Of a stretch of 26,925 nt of DNA, positions 15,780-24,036 are shown one piece after another. Below the pieces are notes generated by a model, which saw nothing but the letters and a program-made list of their open reading frames with translations, was not told the DNA's origin and searched no databases. The stretch comes from Clostridia bacterium BRH_c25 (GTDB taxonomy: Bacteria; Bacillota_A; Clostridia; Lutisporales; Lutisporaceae). A program made the position numbers and the translations under genes. The DNA lies in assembly GCA_001515955.1 (NCBI GenBank), contig LOES01000060.1, positions 1 through 26,925 of the forward strand, given 5' to 3'. Every line of letters starts with the position of its first letter. The stretch's first letter is position 1.

Positions 15780-16934
15780 CTATTCCGCCATTTCTATGAT
15801 GCAGGCAGCTCCCATACCGCCTCCGATACACATGGTAATAAGTCCATACTTGCCACCTGTATTTTTTAGGTAATTCATAGATTTGCCAAGCAGTATCGCA
15901 CCAGTTGCCCCAAGCGGATGTCCCAGTGCCAACGCACCGCCTCTGGGGTTGACTTTGTTCTTGTCCAGTTCTAATTTATCTATTGTAACAATGGCTTGTG
16001 AGGCAAAAGCTTCATTCAATTCGATGACATCCATATCTTCAAGGGTCAGGTTTACTTTATTCAAAACTTCCTCAACAGCATAGATTGGACCCAATCCCAT
16101 GTACGCCGGATCCAGCCCCTCGACTGCAAATGATACGAATCTTGCGATTGCTTTTATACCAAGCTTTTTCGCTTTGCTCTCAGACATCAGCACAACGAAG
16201 GCAGCACCGTCACTTCTTTGGGAAGAAGTTGCAGCAGTCACAAGGCCATCTTCCTTAAAACATGGCTTTAGTTTGGCCAGAGCCTCCATGCTAGTTCCCT
16301 TCCTGTAGCATTCATCACGTTTGAACACCACTGGATTGCCGTCCTGATCATAACCGGTTACAGGAATGATTTCTTCATTAAACAAGCCACTTTCCACAGC
16401 TTCTGCGGCTTTTGCATGACTTTCAACAGACATCTGATCCATTTGCTCTCTGCTGATACCAAATTTCTCAGCTACTTTTTCAGCTGTAATTCCCATAGGC
16501 ATATAGATATCCGTATTCTCAAGAAGCCATTGATCCAGGAATCCAGGAGCATCTGAAAGCACAGGGCAGGACATGGATTCCACACCTCCTGCAATTACAA
16601 CTTCCTGTAAACCGCTCATGATCATAGAAGCGCCTATTGCTACTGACTGTATGCCTGACGCACAAAACCGATTTATCGTCAGTCCTGGCACTTCCTCTGG
16701 AAGCCCTGCCCTAAGTACTATATTCCTGGCGGGATTCAAACCCATTTTCCCTTCAGGTATCGCACAGCCTACAATGACATCATCAATATCATTCAAATCC
16801 AGTTGAGGAACCTTTTGAACAACTCCTTTTAACACCTCTGCTCCAAAGTCCACCGGATTTGCAGCAGCTAATGTTCCCCGACCGGCTTTAGCTATAGCCG
16901 ACCGGCCATATGCTACAATTACACATCTCTCCAT
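15780..16934 (-). CDS. Acetyl-CoA acyltransferase (thiolase)
   Basis: The product has 384 residues, normal for a thiolase. The nucleophile is Cys91 in NRFCASG. NEAFASQA, His339 in GHPLGATG and Cys369 in CIGGGMGAA complete the active site. It would cleave acetoacetyl-CoA (from AtoDA) or a longer 3-ketoacyl-CoA with CoA to acetyl-CoA. GVESMSCPVL and the 'P..LG.GP' segment fit the FadA/AtoB group without fixing chain length. AAGGAG lies upstream of the ATG at 16934. It is the first gene after the LysR-side intergenic region and probably leads the thiolase-to-atoA transcription unit. Confidence 0.88.
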   Translation of the reverse strand: MERCVIVAYGRSAIAKAGRGTLAAANPVDFGAEVLKGVVQKVPQLDLNDIDDVIVGCAIPEGKMGLNPARNIVLRAGLPEEVPGLTINRFCASGIQSVAIGASMIMSGLQEVVIAGGVESMSCPVLSDAPGFLDQWLLENTDIYMPMGITAEKVAEKFGISREQMDQMSVESHAKAAEAVESGLFNEEIIPVTGYDQDGNPVVFKRDECYRKGTSMEALAKLKPCFKEDGLVTAATSSQRSDGAAFVVLMSESKAKKLGIKAIARFVSFAVEGLDPAYMGLGPIYAVEEVLNKVNLTLEDMDVIELNEAFASQAIVTIDKLELDKNKVNPRGGALALGHPLGATGAILLGKSMNYLKNTGGKYGLITMCIGGGMGAACIIEMAE

Positions 16935-16973
16935 TATTAAACTCCTTTTCCATTAACGATTCTGTTACTATTG

Positions 16974-17032
16974 CTTGTAAATACTTGCAAGTTTGTTTAT
17001 ATTTATTCATCATTTCTGCTTATATTTAAGCA
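16974..17032. promoter_or_regulatory. Dyad repeats between thiolase and lysR, likely regulator sites
   Basis: The 153-base divergent region holds two dyads. The first is CTTG at 16974-16977 with CAAG at 16988-16991; the last eight bases, CTTGCAAG at 16984-16991, are also a palindrome. The second is TGCTTA at 17017-17022 with TAAGCA at 17027-17032, perfect arms with a 4-base spacer. LysR-type regulators usually bind such dyads next to their own gene. I see no promoter with good -35 and -10 on either strand. Confidence 0.4.
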
Positions 17033-17087
17033 TTGATTCCTGCTTTATTTTTATGATAATATTTAGCTATATTACACTTTTGAGAGG

Positions 17088-17999
17088 GTGATTGTTATCA
17101 ATCTTGAAACATTACAATATTTTCAGTATACTGCCAAGTATAAAAATATCACAAAAGCTGCTAAACACTTCTATATCAGCCAGTCAACGCTGAGCCGCCA
17201 TATCATTGCTTTGGAAAATGAGCTTGGTGTAAAGCTTTTTGAACGTAATAACAAGAATATCGAATTGACTGAAGCCGGCAAAGTATTCTACAAGGAATGT
17301 GATTCTTTCATTAAGCATATGGAAACTGTCATCATGAACGTACAGTCAGCAGACAAAGGTAGTTCTGGAATACTCAGAATTACTTCACCCGGAAATTTGT
17401 GCCAGGTTTTATCCGATTCATTAGCCATAATGAAAGAGAAGTATCCATCCATAAATCTTATTGTTGAATCTTATAACTTCGATGAAATTCCTTGTTCCAT
17501 TCAGTATGACATTTACAACGTTGGATTCACTTATGATTTTGCTTCTTTTGGTTATGAAGATCTTCTAAGCACTCCTATAGGAACAGATTATTTCTCCTTG
17601 GCTGTATCATCAAAACTTTTTAAGAATCCAACGAAAGAGACAATTGCCGAGATTGTTAAATCACTTCCTCTGATCTTGCCGTCACATATCGAGCCGCCTT
17701 TCCTGAAACTCATATTGCATGAGCTTCAGAATTCTGCCGGCGTGAAGAAAATCAATACAAACTATGTCAATACAACCGAGTCCGTTATGCTTGAAGCTTC
17801 GTTAGGCTTAGGTTATGGTATTGTCCCAACATCTTTGACAAAAGCCAAAAGCGGCAATGAAAATATTTCATACATCAATTTGGATGACTTTTCAGCAAAA
17901 TGCGCCATTGTCATGCTGTATAAAAAATCAAACACTTCAGAATTGGTCAACAGCTTTATCGATATTGTGAATGGCCTGTGTACAGAAAAAAATTTATAG
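17088..17999 (+). CDS. LysR-type transcriptional regulator
   Basis: The product has about 303 residues. The N-terminal winged helix reads LETLQYFQYTAKYKNITKAA, then SQSTLSRHIIALENELGVKLFER, the LysR HTH signature. The C-terminal part is the effector-binding domain, which ends at a typical length. It is transcribed divergently from thiolase and convergently with ptb, inside the catabolic block, so it probably controls that block in response to a pathway intermediate. The start is unusual: the only standard in-frame codon is GTG at 17088, which is itself part of the SD-like AGAGGGTGAT (17083-17092). An ATT or ATC a few bases later would have better spacing. An in-frame TAG at 17064 excludes earlier starts. 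Confidence 0.85.
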   Translation: MIVINLETLQYFQYTAKYKNITKAAKHFYISQSTLSRHIIALENELGVKLFERNNKNIELTEAGKVFYKECDSFIKHMETVIMNVQSADKGSSGILRITSPGNLCQVLSDSLAIMKEKYPSINLIVESYNFDEIPCSIQYDIYNVGFTYDFASFGYEDLLSTPIGTDYFSLAVSSKLFKNPTKETIAEIVKSLPLILPSHIEPPFLKLILHELQNSAGVKKINTNYVNTTESVMLEASLGLGYGIVPTSLTKAKSGNENISYINLDDFSAKCAIVMLYKKSNTSELVNSFIDIVNGLCTEKNL

Positions 18000-18024
18000 G
18001 ATACAGAATTATAAAATCAAGCAT

Positions 18025-18927
18025 TTAACTGAGCATGGTGCATAACAATATGGAATATAGCTTTTCATTCATGCTGGCGCTTCTGGAAGTCAATACAATC
18101 GGAATATCTGCGCCAACCAGGCATCCAGCCAAGATATTTTCCGGATCCGCATTCCATATTTTACTCATGACGTTCCCGGTTACCATTTGTGGTACCAAGA
18201 GCATATCCACATCGCCTGCGTAGGGAGAATCATAGTTCTTGATCCTTGCAGATTCCTTAGAGGTGGCCAGATCGAAAGAAATCGGTCCTACCACAACGCC
18301 ATTACCAAACTCACCATCTGCCGCCATCTGTTGCAATTTCTGTGCATCGGCAGTTTCTGGCATTTTTTCACTTACCGTTTCTACAGCACATAATGCACCG
18401 ACAACAGGCTTCTCATATCCCAATTTTCGCAAAGCCTCCATACCTTCATTCACAATTCTTATTTTGTCTTCCAGTGACGGATATGGAATGACCGCACAAT
18501 CGCTAACAGCCAAAAGCTTATGATATCCTTTAATTTGCATAAGACCAAAATGGGTGATGAAGCCTTTCTTGTTCAAACCGGTTTCCTTATTCAGTATTGG
18601 TCTAAGCAAGTTCTTCGTTTCAATCTTGCCTTTCAAAATGAAATCGCCTTTGCCTTCATGTATAAGCCTCACGGCCACTTCGGATGGATTTACATCCGGT
18701 TCTGAGTGGATGATTTCATACATCCTATCTGTATAATTCATTCGCTGAATCATTTCTTCCACTTTTTCATGTTCCCCAACCAGAACAGGTATCGCATAGC
18801 CTTTTTCCTGAGCCAGGAATACCGCCTCAAGTGCATGCTCATCATTCGCGCCTGCAACAACGGCTCTCTTTGGAGATACATTTTGATTAAGACGTACATT
18901 GATCAATGCTTCAAAATCCTTGTACAT
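18025..18927 (-). CDS. ptb: Phosphate butyryltransferase (phosphate acyltransferase)
   Basis: From ATG at 18927 the product has 300 residues, the usual Ptb length. Family segments include AVVAGANDEHALEAV, a C-terminal GPISFDLATSKESARIK and DMLLVPQMVTGNVMSKIW. It exchanges CoA for phosphate on butyryl-CoA or a related acyl-CoA, feeding butyrate kinase. The frame stays open much further upstream, but there it overlaps the BKACE gene. I use 18927 because GGGTGAT lies four bases ahead and because the family starts with such an MYKDFEAL-like N-terminus; ATG at 18933 is an alternative. It is 10 bases downstream of the BKACE stop. The acyl specificity (butyryl, acetoacetyl or other) cannot be told from sequence. 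Confidence 0.85.
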   Translation of the reverse strand: MYKDFEALINVRLNQNVSPKRAVVAGANDEHALEAVFLAQEKGYAIPVLVGEHEKVEEMIQRMNYTDRMYEIIHSEPDVNPSEVAVRLIHEGKGDFILKGKIETKNLLRPILNKETGLNKKGFITHFGLMQIKGYHKLLAVSDCAVIPYPSLEDKIRIVNEGMEALRKLGYEKPVVGALCAVETVSEKMPETADAQKLQQMAADGEFGNGVVVGPISFDLATSKESARIKNYDSPYAGDVDMLLVPQMVTGNVMSKIWNADPENILAGCLVGADIPIVLTSRSASMNEKLYSILLCTMLS

Positions 18928-18937
18928 ATGCATCACC

Positions 18938-19774
18938 CTATTTTCTACTAATATCAAGTATTTGTCTGGCTTCATCCGGTGTTGCAGGCTCTTTCCCAAA
19001 TTCTTTAACGACTCGAGCCGCTCTTTCCACCATGCTGACATTTGTAGCCAGTTTTCCATGGCTATAATAAACATTGTCCTCAAGCCCGACTCGGATATGC
19101 CCGCCTAAAGCCAACGTTGCATACATAATAGGCAAATGTTGTCGACCTAATCCAAAGGCAGACCAAGTGGCACCTTCAGGTAGCATGTCATACAGGAACT
19201 GCAGGTTTTTCACTGTAGCTTCCATTCCACCGAGTACACCAAGAACAAACTGATAGTGACAAGGTGTCTCAAGTACTTCTTTTTTGACATAGTATTTTAC
19301 GATATTCATAAAGCCGGAATCAAAGATTTCCAGTTCAGGCTTCACGCACAGTTCTTTCATTTTCAGACCTAGTGGTTCCAAAAACTGTGGTGAGTTGTCA
19401 AAGATACCAAAAGGCATCCAGTTGAATGTTCCTGCATCAAATGATGCCATTTCAGGCTTCACATAGGCAAGATGTGCCATTCGCTCTTCATAGCCAGCCC
19501 TACTATCGCCTGATGTCGTACAATTGATAACTACATCGCAATCCGTTCTCTCTTTGATCAGGTCAATCGTCTTTTTGAATTTTTCCTTATCCATTGTTCC
19601 CATGCCTTTGCCATCCCTCATATGCAAATGGACAACTGCTGCACCGGCTGTCCAACACCTATATGCATCTTCTGCAATTTCTTCAGGTGTCAATGGAATC
19701 GATGGATTCATTTCTTTTGGTGTCATTGCGCCTGTCAAGGCAGCTGTTATGATAACTTTATTTTCCAGTGTCAT
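18938..19774 (-). CDS. Beta-keto acid cleavage enzyme (BKACE, Kce/DUF849 family)
   Basis: The product has 278 residues. The family metal ligands are His49 and His51 in VVHLHMRD, and Glu232 in RVGLEDN. Arg228, Asp233 and a Ser in NCTTSGDS match the catalytic residues described for Kce of lysine fermentation. The enzymes join a beta-keto acid with acetyl-CoA and give acetoacetate plus the CoA ester of the shortened acid. Substrate specificity varies widely within the family: 3-keto-5-aminohexanoate, dehydrocarnitine, 3,5-dioxohexanoate and others. No other lysine-fermentation gene is present here, so Kce function is unlikely. The genes around it suggest a keto acid from ring opening. TAGGAGG precedes the ATG at 19774. 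Placement between buk and ptb ties it to CoA-ester energy conservation. Confidence 0.85.
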   Translation of the reverse strand: MTLENKVIITAALTGAMTPKEMNPSIPLTPEEIAEDAYRCWTAGAAVVHLHMRDGKGMGTMDKEKFKKTIDLIKERTDCDVVINCTTSGDSRAGYEERMAHLAYVKPEMASFDAGTFNWMPFGIFDNSPQFLEPLGLKMKELCVKPELEIFDSGFMNIVKYYVKKEVLETPCHYQFVLGVLGGMEATVKNLQFLYDMLPEGATWSAFGLGRQHLPIMYATLALGGHIRVGLEDNVYYSHGKLATNVSMVERAARVVKEFGKEPATPDEARQILDISRK

Positions 19775-19817
19775 TTTAACCTCCTATGCCCGGTATTAAT
19801 CCTTACACGGATTTACT

Positions 19818-20942
19818 TCAAGCAAGATAATTGGGATTATTTATAATCTCTTCTATTGAACTGTAACCTTTAGGATAAATATTGTAAGGATGTACTTTTT
19901 CTTCTTTATTCAGTACGCGAAGGGCTCCAGCTGCCAAAGCTTCCATTTCACGTTCCCCAGGAATGATGGTAACCGGTGCAATGAAGGTCACCTTTTCCTT
20001 GATCCAATTTGTAATTCTTTCGCTGTACGCAATGCCCCCGGTGAGAATTATCTGATCCGCCTTTCCATCCCTAACGACGGAAAGCTGCCCAATGCTTTTA
20101 GCAACCCCATAAGCCATTGCCTTCAGAATCAATTCTGCTTTTTTATCACCTTCATCGATCATTTTTTCAACATCCCTGACATCCTGCGTTCCAAAATATG
20201 CAACCAGTCCAGATTGTCCACATAGGTACATTCTCATTTCCTGCAATGTCTTGTCGCTATTATAACAGAAATTGGCCATATACCTTGTCGGAATCGCACC
20301 TGCTCTTTGAGGTGACATCGGTCCTTCATCGTCATAGACCCAATCTACTATGCGCCCATGATCGTGGAAGCCCAATGTGATTCCTCCGCCAAGTTGAACA
20401 ATGATAAGATTCAGATCCTTATAATTCTTGCCAATGGACTTCGCGAATGTAAAACCTGCCATTTTGGTATTCAATAAATGTGCAATCGGCATATTCACAA
20501 TTTCAGGAATTCCTGTAATTTTTGCAATTTCATCGGCAGAATCAACACAAGTCGGATCATAAATGATAACCGGAACATCCAAACCCTTTGCCAGCTTATC
20601 TGCAATCAGGCAAGACAGCGTGGATGCATGCTGGGCTTCTGGTGCATAAGTTACAGAAGCAATCATTAATTCATTGACCTCATATGCTCCATCATATGGA
20701 ACCGATGGAATGGTTCCAGCCCTGGAAACAATGATGTCGAACTCGGCAGGATCCAATTTGTTCTCCTTTAAGAATTCCTTAACCTGGTTTGTCCGATATT
20801 CCAGCTGGTCCAGCGTCTTTGGCATTTTCTTCAGTTGTTCTGCAGTAATATCCAAAGATACCTTGCTAATCATTTTGTCATCTTCAAAATATGCTACTTT
20901 GGTAGAAGTGGAGCCGCAGTTTATAGCAAAAATCTTCTTCAT
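19818..20942 (-). CDS. buk: Butyrate kinase
   Basis: The product has 374 residues. INCGSTSTKVA near the N-terminus is the phosphate-1 motif of the acetokinase/ASKHA family. QLGGGITLGFHDHGRIVDWVYDDEGPMSPQRAG is diagnostic of the Buk branch, and LTGGIAYSERI is the adenosine motif. It makes ATP from acyl phosphate supplied by Ptb. The start is placed at ATG 20942 because GAAGGTGAACGTA precedes it and the kinase fold begins at MKKIFAINCG; an upstream extension in the open frame is not supported. Ptb and buk flank the BKACE gene, unlike the usual adjacent ptb-buk pair. Branched or short acyl groups other than butyryl are possible. Confidence 0.85.
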   Translation of the reverse strand: MKKIFAINCGSTSTKVAYFEDDKMISKVSLDITAEQLKKMPKTLDQLEYRTNQVKEFLKENKLDPAEFDIIVSRAGTIPSVPYDGAYEVNELMIASVTYAPEAQHASTLSCLIADKLAKGLDVPVIIYDPTCVDSADEIAKITGIPEIVNMPIAHLLNTKMAGFTFAKSIGKNYKDLNLIIVQLGGGITLGFHDHGRIVDWVYDDEGPMSPQRAGAIPTRYMANFCYNSDKTLQEMRMYLCGQSGLVAYFGTQDVRDVEKMIDEGDKKAELILKAMAYGVAKSIGQLSVVRDGKADQIILTGGIAYSERITNWIKEKVTFIAPVTIIPGEREMEALAAGALRVLNKEEKVHPYNIYPKGYSSIEEIINNPNYLA

Positions 20943-20967
20943 TACGTTCACCTTCTCTTTCTGAAAA

Positions 20968-20998
20968 CACGCGGAGAATTTCAAGAATCCTCCACGTG
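20968..20998 (-). other. Imperfect intergenic hairpin between the hydrolase and buk
   Basis: CACG at 20968-20971 and GGAG at 20973-20976 pair with CTCC at 20990-20993 and CGTG at 20995-20998, with a further short A/T stem and a 5-base loop. On the minus strand a TTTT follows. It may be a partial terminator or an mRNA-processing/stability element that sets different levels of hydrolase and buk. Confidence 0.35.
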
Positions 20999-21005
20999 CA
21001 CCAAA

Positions 21006-21896
21006 TTATCTTATTTTGCCTTTCAACGGTGGATCGATCTTACCCTCCAACCCTAAGTATTCAATCATGGACAGCAGTTCTGAATGCAGCTCCTCTGCAC
21101 AGTACATTCCAAACAATTCAGTTCCGAATGCCATATCCAGATCATCTGCAATCCTCTTCTTCCAGTTTCTTCTGACAAGTTGAGTCGTAAGTCTTCTTGC
21201 GATTCTGTTTTGAGCCATCAAAATATCTGCGATTTCATAGGCACGATCCATCAGTTTTTCTCTTGGAACGATTTCTGATACCATACCTAATCTAACAAGA
21301 TCTTGAGCTGACATCTTATCGCCGGTCATAAGGTACCATGCAGCAAATCTTGCCGGCATCAATTCCATGAAACAGCTGTGTATTCCGTCACCAGGCACGT
21401 TGTTTGTTCCCGGCAGCATGTGTGGGTCAAGTACGGTTATATCGTCAGCAGCGATTGCCAAATCACACATAAGAGCCAATTCAGTATGTCCGCCCGATCC
21501 GCTGAGTACTCCAAGTGTCGGAACTTCAACGTCTTGAATCATCGTAATGATCATACGGCGTCCGTCTACAAACATATGATTGTATCTTGTTTTTGCCGGA
21601 TCATCACCTTCCGGAGCCCAACTTGCAGCTTCAAAGTCTGTGACCCAAATGTTACCTGTACCGGTAAAAATAATCATTTCAGTTTCGCGATCTGTTCCGA
21701 GCATTCTCCACATTTTACCGATTGCATCATGCAATTCCATGGACCAGATCAATGGGCCGCCTTTACAGTGCATACGAACAGTAACAACTCCGTCTTCACG
21801 TCTGTCCATAATAAAATGTTCTTTGAACATTTCTTTGATTTCTTCAAAAGTTGGCCATTTTACGTAGCCTGCGTTTGTCTCTCTTACACTTGACAT
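21006..21896 (-). CDS. 6-oxocamphor hydrolase-like C-C hydrolase of cyclic beta-diketones (crotonase superfamily)
   Basis: The product has 296 residues from ATG 21896, chosen because GGAGG lies seven bases upstream; the in-frame ATG at 21914 lies ahead of that SD. The fold is crotonase (IIFTGTG, then GVLSGSGGHTELALMCDLAIAAD). It lacks the normal hydratase Glu pair but matches 6-oxocamphor hydrolase as I recall it: the HxxGxxLxW segment with His43, PH with His159, and VPGDGIH with Asp170, corresponding to the OCH residues His45, His145 and Asp154. OCH opens a cyclic 1,3-diketone by hydrolysis (retro-Claisen) without CoA. Together with BKACE, AtoDA and thiolase this points to cleavage of a ring diketone such as a cyclohexane-1,3-dione. 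BadI- or BamA-like CoA-ester ring hydrolases are the alternative. It is the first gene of its transcription unit. Confidence 0.65.
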   Translation of the reverse strand: MSSVRETNAGYVKWPTFEEIKEMFKEHFIMDRREDGVVTVRMHCKGGPLIWSMELHDAIGKMWRMLGTDRETEMIIFTGTGNIWVTDFEAASWAPEGDDPAKTRYNHMFVDGRRMIITMIQDVEVPTLGVLSGSGGHTELALMCDLAIAADDITVLDPHMLPGTNNVPGDGIHSCFMELMPARFAAWYLMTGDKMSAQDLVRLGMVSEIVPREKLMDRAYEIADILMAQNRIARRLTTQLVRRNWKKRIADDLDMAFGTELFGMYCAEELHSELLSMIEYLGLEGKIDPPLKGKIR

Positions 21897-21949
21897 TTTC
21901 TTTCCTCCAAACATAATAAGCTTCTTAAGTCAACATTTACGGTTAACTG

Positions 21950-21974
21950 TTTGATTAAAGCATAAACAATCAAA
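21950..21974. promoter_or_regulatory. T-N11-A dyad upstream of the ring-hydrolase gene
   Basis: TTTGATT at 21950-21956 and AATCAAA at 21968-21974 are perfect 7-bp arms with 11 bases between. The geometry T-N11-A with a GATT/AATC core is that of LysR-type regulator sites. It lies about 55 bases upstream of the hydrolase start. The LysR encoded at 17088 is a natural candidate ligand. Confidence 0.4.
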
Positions 21975-22032
21975 AGCGGATTGTAAAATTCATAATATGC
22001 ATAATTGATTTTACCCAATTTCGCTGATATTC

Positions 22033-22041
22033 TGTTATAAT
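22033..22041 (+). promoter_or_regulatory. Extended -10 promoter of the Hsp90 gene
   Basis: TGTTATAAT is a perfect extended -10 (TGnTATAAT, with TATAAT at 22036-22041), 41 bases before the ATG at 22083. The -35 region at suitable spacing is weak, as extended -10 promoters allow. I see no CIRCE or CtsR-type repeat around it. Confidence 0.55.
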
Positions 22042-22082
22042 AATAGTCTGTATAGAATATATCAAAGAAAGTGGTGTTGATT

Positions 22083-23942
22083 ATGGCTGAGATAGCAACC
22101 AATCAGAAGGGTTTGCTGTCAATTGAGAGCAAAAACGTCTTTACAATATTAAAAAAGTGGTTGTACACAGAACAGGATATTGTCTTTAGAGAACTTATTT
22201 CAAATGCTTCAGATGCCATTGAAAAGCTTTCCCGGCTAAGGGAAAGTGATGGAAGTCTCCCTCAAACAGAAGCTAAGATTCTCGTAAGGCTGGATTCTGA
22301 GAAAAAACTCCTCGTTATAAGTGATAACGGCATTGGTATGAGTGAAGAAGAGGTCCACAAATACATAAACCAGATTGCTTTTTCAGGTGCAACCGAATTC
22401 ATAAACCAAAACAATCAAGCAGGTAAAGACACAATTATCGGCCATTTTGGAGTAGGTTTTTACTCGGCTTTCATGCTGGCGGACCATGTAGCAATCGAAA
22501 CCAAATCCTATAAGAAAGATACACCAGCCGTCCGCTGGGACTGCATGTCAGATATGTCCTATAGCATGAAGGAATGCGACAAAACTGAAATCGGTACGGA
22601 TATCATCCTCTATTTGGACGAGATGAATCCCTATTTTAAAAATCCGGAGCTTATACATGAGATCATAAAGAAATACTTTGTCTTTTCAAAGACAGCGATA
22701 TATTTTGAAGCACCTGAGTACGCTCAAGTTTTGGTCAACAATCCTTCTCCAATATGGAAACGACCTAAGGCATCCATCGAACCAACGGATATGAATACGT
22801 TCTACAAGGAATTTTTCAACGATGTATCCGATCCATTGTTTTGGATTCAATTCGAAAGCATAGATATCGGTGTAAGAGGCATTCTATTCTTCAGGAATAC
22901 AAAAAACGGCACCGAAGAATTGGATGGAACCATCAAGATTTACAATAGGGGTGTTTATATCGGCGAAAACATCCGTGAACTGATACCAAAATTCGTCAAT
23001 CTGCAAAGTGGTATCATCGAGTGTGACCATCTGCCGCTCGCTGTCTCCCGTTCAACCATACGAGAAGATAAACAAAACAATGATATGATTGAATTGATAT
23101 ACGAATGCTTATCTCAGGAAGTCACCATAGCGCTGAACGATATGTTTGAAAATCAGCGGAAGACGTATGAAACCTATTGGCCTAATATAAATTCTTTTGT
23201 AAAATATGGTATATTGCAAGACAAGATTTTTGCTTCCGTCATGACCCGCAAAGCCATTTTTATGGATGTTTATGGGAGCTATCGAACAATCCAAGAATAC
23301 ACCGGCAGTGAGGACCATTCTCATCCGGATACGATATACTATGCATCTGATGAATTGGATCAGGCTCATTACATCGAAATCTTCAAAAAGTGTCAGTTGA
23401 ACGCATTATTGTTTGATCATGTTATCGATCAGCCATTCATGCGTAAATATGAAGTCCTCCGTCCAAATCTGAAATTCATACGGATCGATTCCAATATTGA
23501 ATCCCTTTTCAATGGATACTTAGGTGAAGATGATAAGCCAAAAGTTGAGATACTGACAGAAAAGATACAGAAAGCATTAGGTGAGCGATTAAGTACTATG
23601 ACTCTTAAAATCATCAACCTCGAGCATGAGAGTATCTCTACACTCATCACGAATGATGAAAAATCCCGAAGAATTTCGGATATGTTAGAAATATACGGGT
23701 TCATGAATCCTACTAATTTCTCTGAAAAAGAGAAGCAGGCAAAGAGTACTTTATTGGTCAACCTGAATAATGAAATTGTACGATTTATATTGGAATCGTC
23801 AAATGAAATCGCCATCAACATGGTAGTAAATCAATTGTTAGATCTCTCCCTTATGAGTCAGCAATCACTTAAACCGGGAGATTTGGAACAATTCATCAAT
23901 AGAAGCGAGTCCATACTTGCCGCTTCAATACAAAATCAGTAA
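22083..23942 (+). CDS. Hsp90-family chaperone (HtpG-like)
   Basis: The product has 619 residues against about 625 for HtpG. The GHKL ATPase motifs are intact: FRELISNASDAIEKL with Glu37, Asn41 and Asp44, DNGIGM at 81-86, and GHFGVGFYSAFM. The middle domain carries IYNRGVYI and GIIECDHLPLAVSRSTI. The last differs from the usual LPLNVSRE (Asn to Ala, Glu to Ser), so this is a divergent member; the symbol htpG would be a loose fit. The start is ATG 22083 with GGTG six bases ahead; an in-frame GTG at 22071 is also possible. It folds cytoplasmic clients in an ATP-driven cycle. It faces away from the catabolic block and converges with the unknown gene at 24037. Confidence 0.85.
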   Translation: MAEIATNQKGLLSIESKNVFTILKKWLYTEQDIVFRELISNASDAIEKLSRLRESDGSLPQTEAKILVRLDSEKKLLVISDNGIGMSEEEVHKYINQIAFSGATEFINQNNQAGKDTIIGHFGVGFYSAFMLADHVAIETKSYKKDTPAVRWDCMSDMSYSMKECDKTEIGTDIILYLDEMNPYFKNPELIHEIIKKYFVFSKTAIYFEAPEYAQVLVNNPSPIWKRPKASIEPTDMNTFYKEFFNDVSDPLFWIQFESIDIGVRGILFFRNTKNGTEELDGTIKIYNRGVYIGENIRELIPKFVNLQSGIIECDHLPLAVSRSTIREDKQNNDMIELIYECLSQEVTIALNDMFENQRKTYETYWPNINSFVKYGILQDKIFASVMTRKAIFMDVYGSYRTIQEYTGSEDHSHPDTIYYASDELDQAHYIEIFKKCQLNALLFDHVIDQPFMRKYEVLRPNLKFIRIDSNIESLFNGYLGEDDKPKVEILTEKIQKALGERLSTMTLKIINLEHESISTLITNDEKSRRISDMLEIYGFMNPTNFSEKEKQAKSTLLVNLNNEIVRFILESSNEIAINMVVNQLLDLSLMSQQSLKPGDLEQFINRSESILAASIQNQ

Positions 23943-23976
23943 ATGTGTATTTAATAGCTAAAAGCACCTGAGCATA

Positions 23977-24029
23977 AAAGGGTCTGTCCTAAAAGCATGA
24001 TTAAATCATAAATTGGGAAGACCCTTTTG
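23977..24029. terminator. Bidirectional terminator between convergent genes
   Basis: AAAAGGGTCT at 23977-23986 pairs with AGACCCTTTT at 24020-24029; inside are TCC/GGA and the palindrome ATGATT-A-AATCAT. The right arm ends in TTTT for the plus strand and the left arm gives TTTT on the minus strand. It serves the Hsp90 gene (+) and the unknown gene ending at 24037 (-). Confidence 0.6.
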
Positions 24030-24036
24030 AATATTT

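Noticed and set aside
18928..19083. N-terminal extension of Ptb to the first ATG of its open frame
   Set aside because: The extension overlaps the BKACE coding sequence and has no family similarity; an SD-supported start exists at 18927.
18938..19774. Lysine fermentation (kce) as the role of the BKACE gene
   Set aside because: No aminomutase, kdd or kal gene is present, and the neighbours are ring-reduction and ring-cleavage enzymes.
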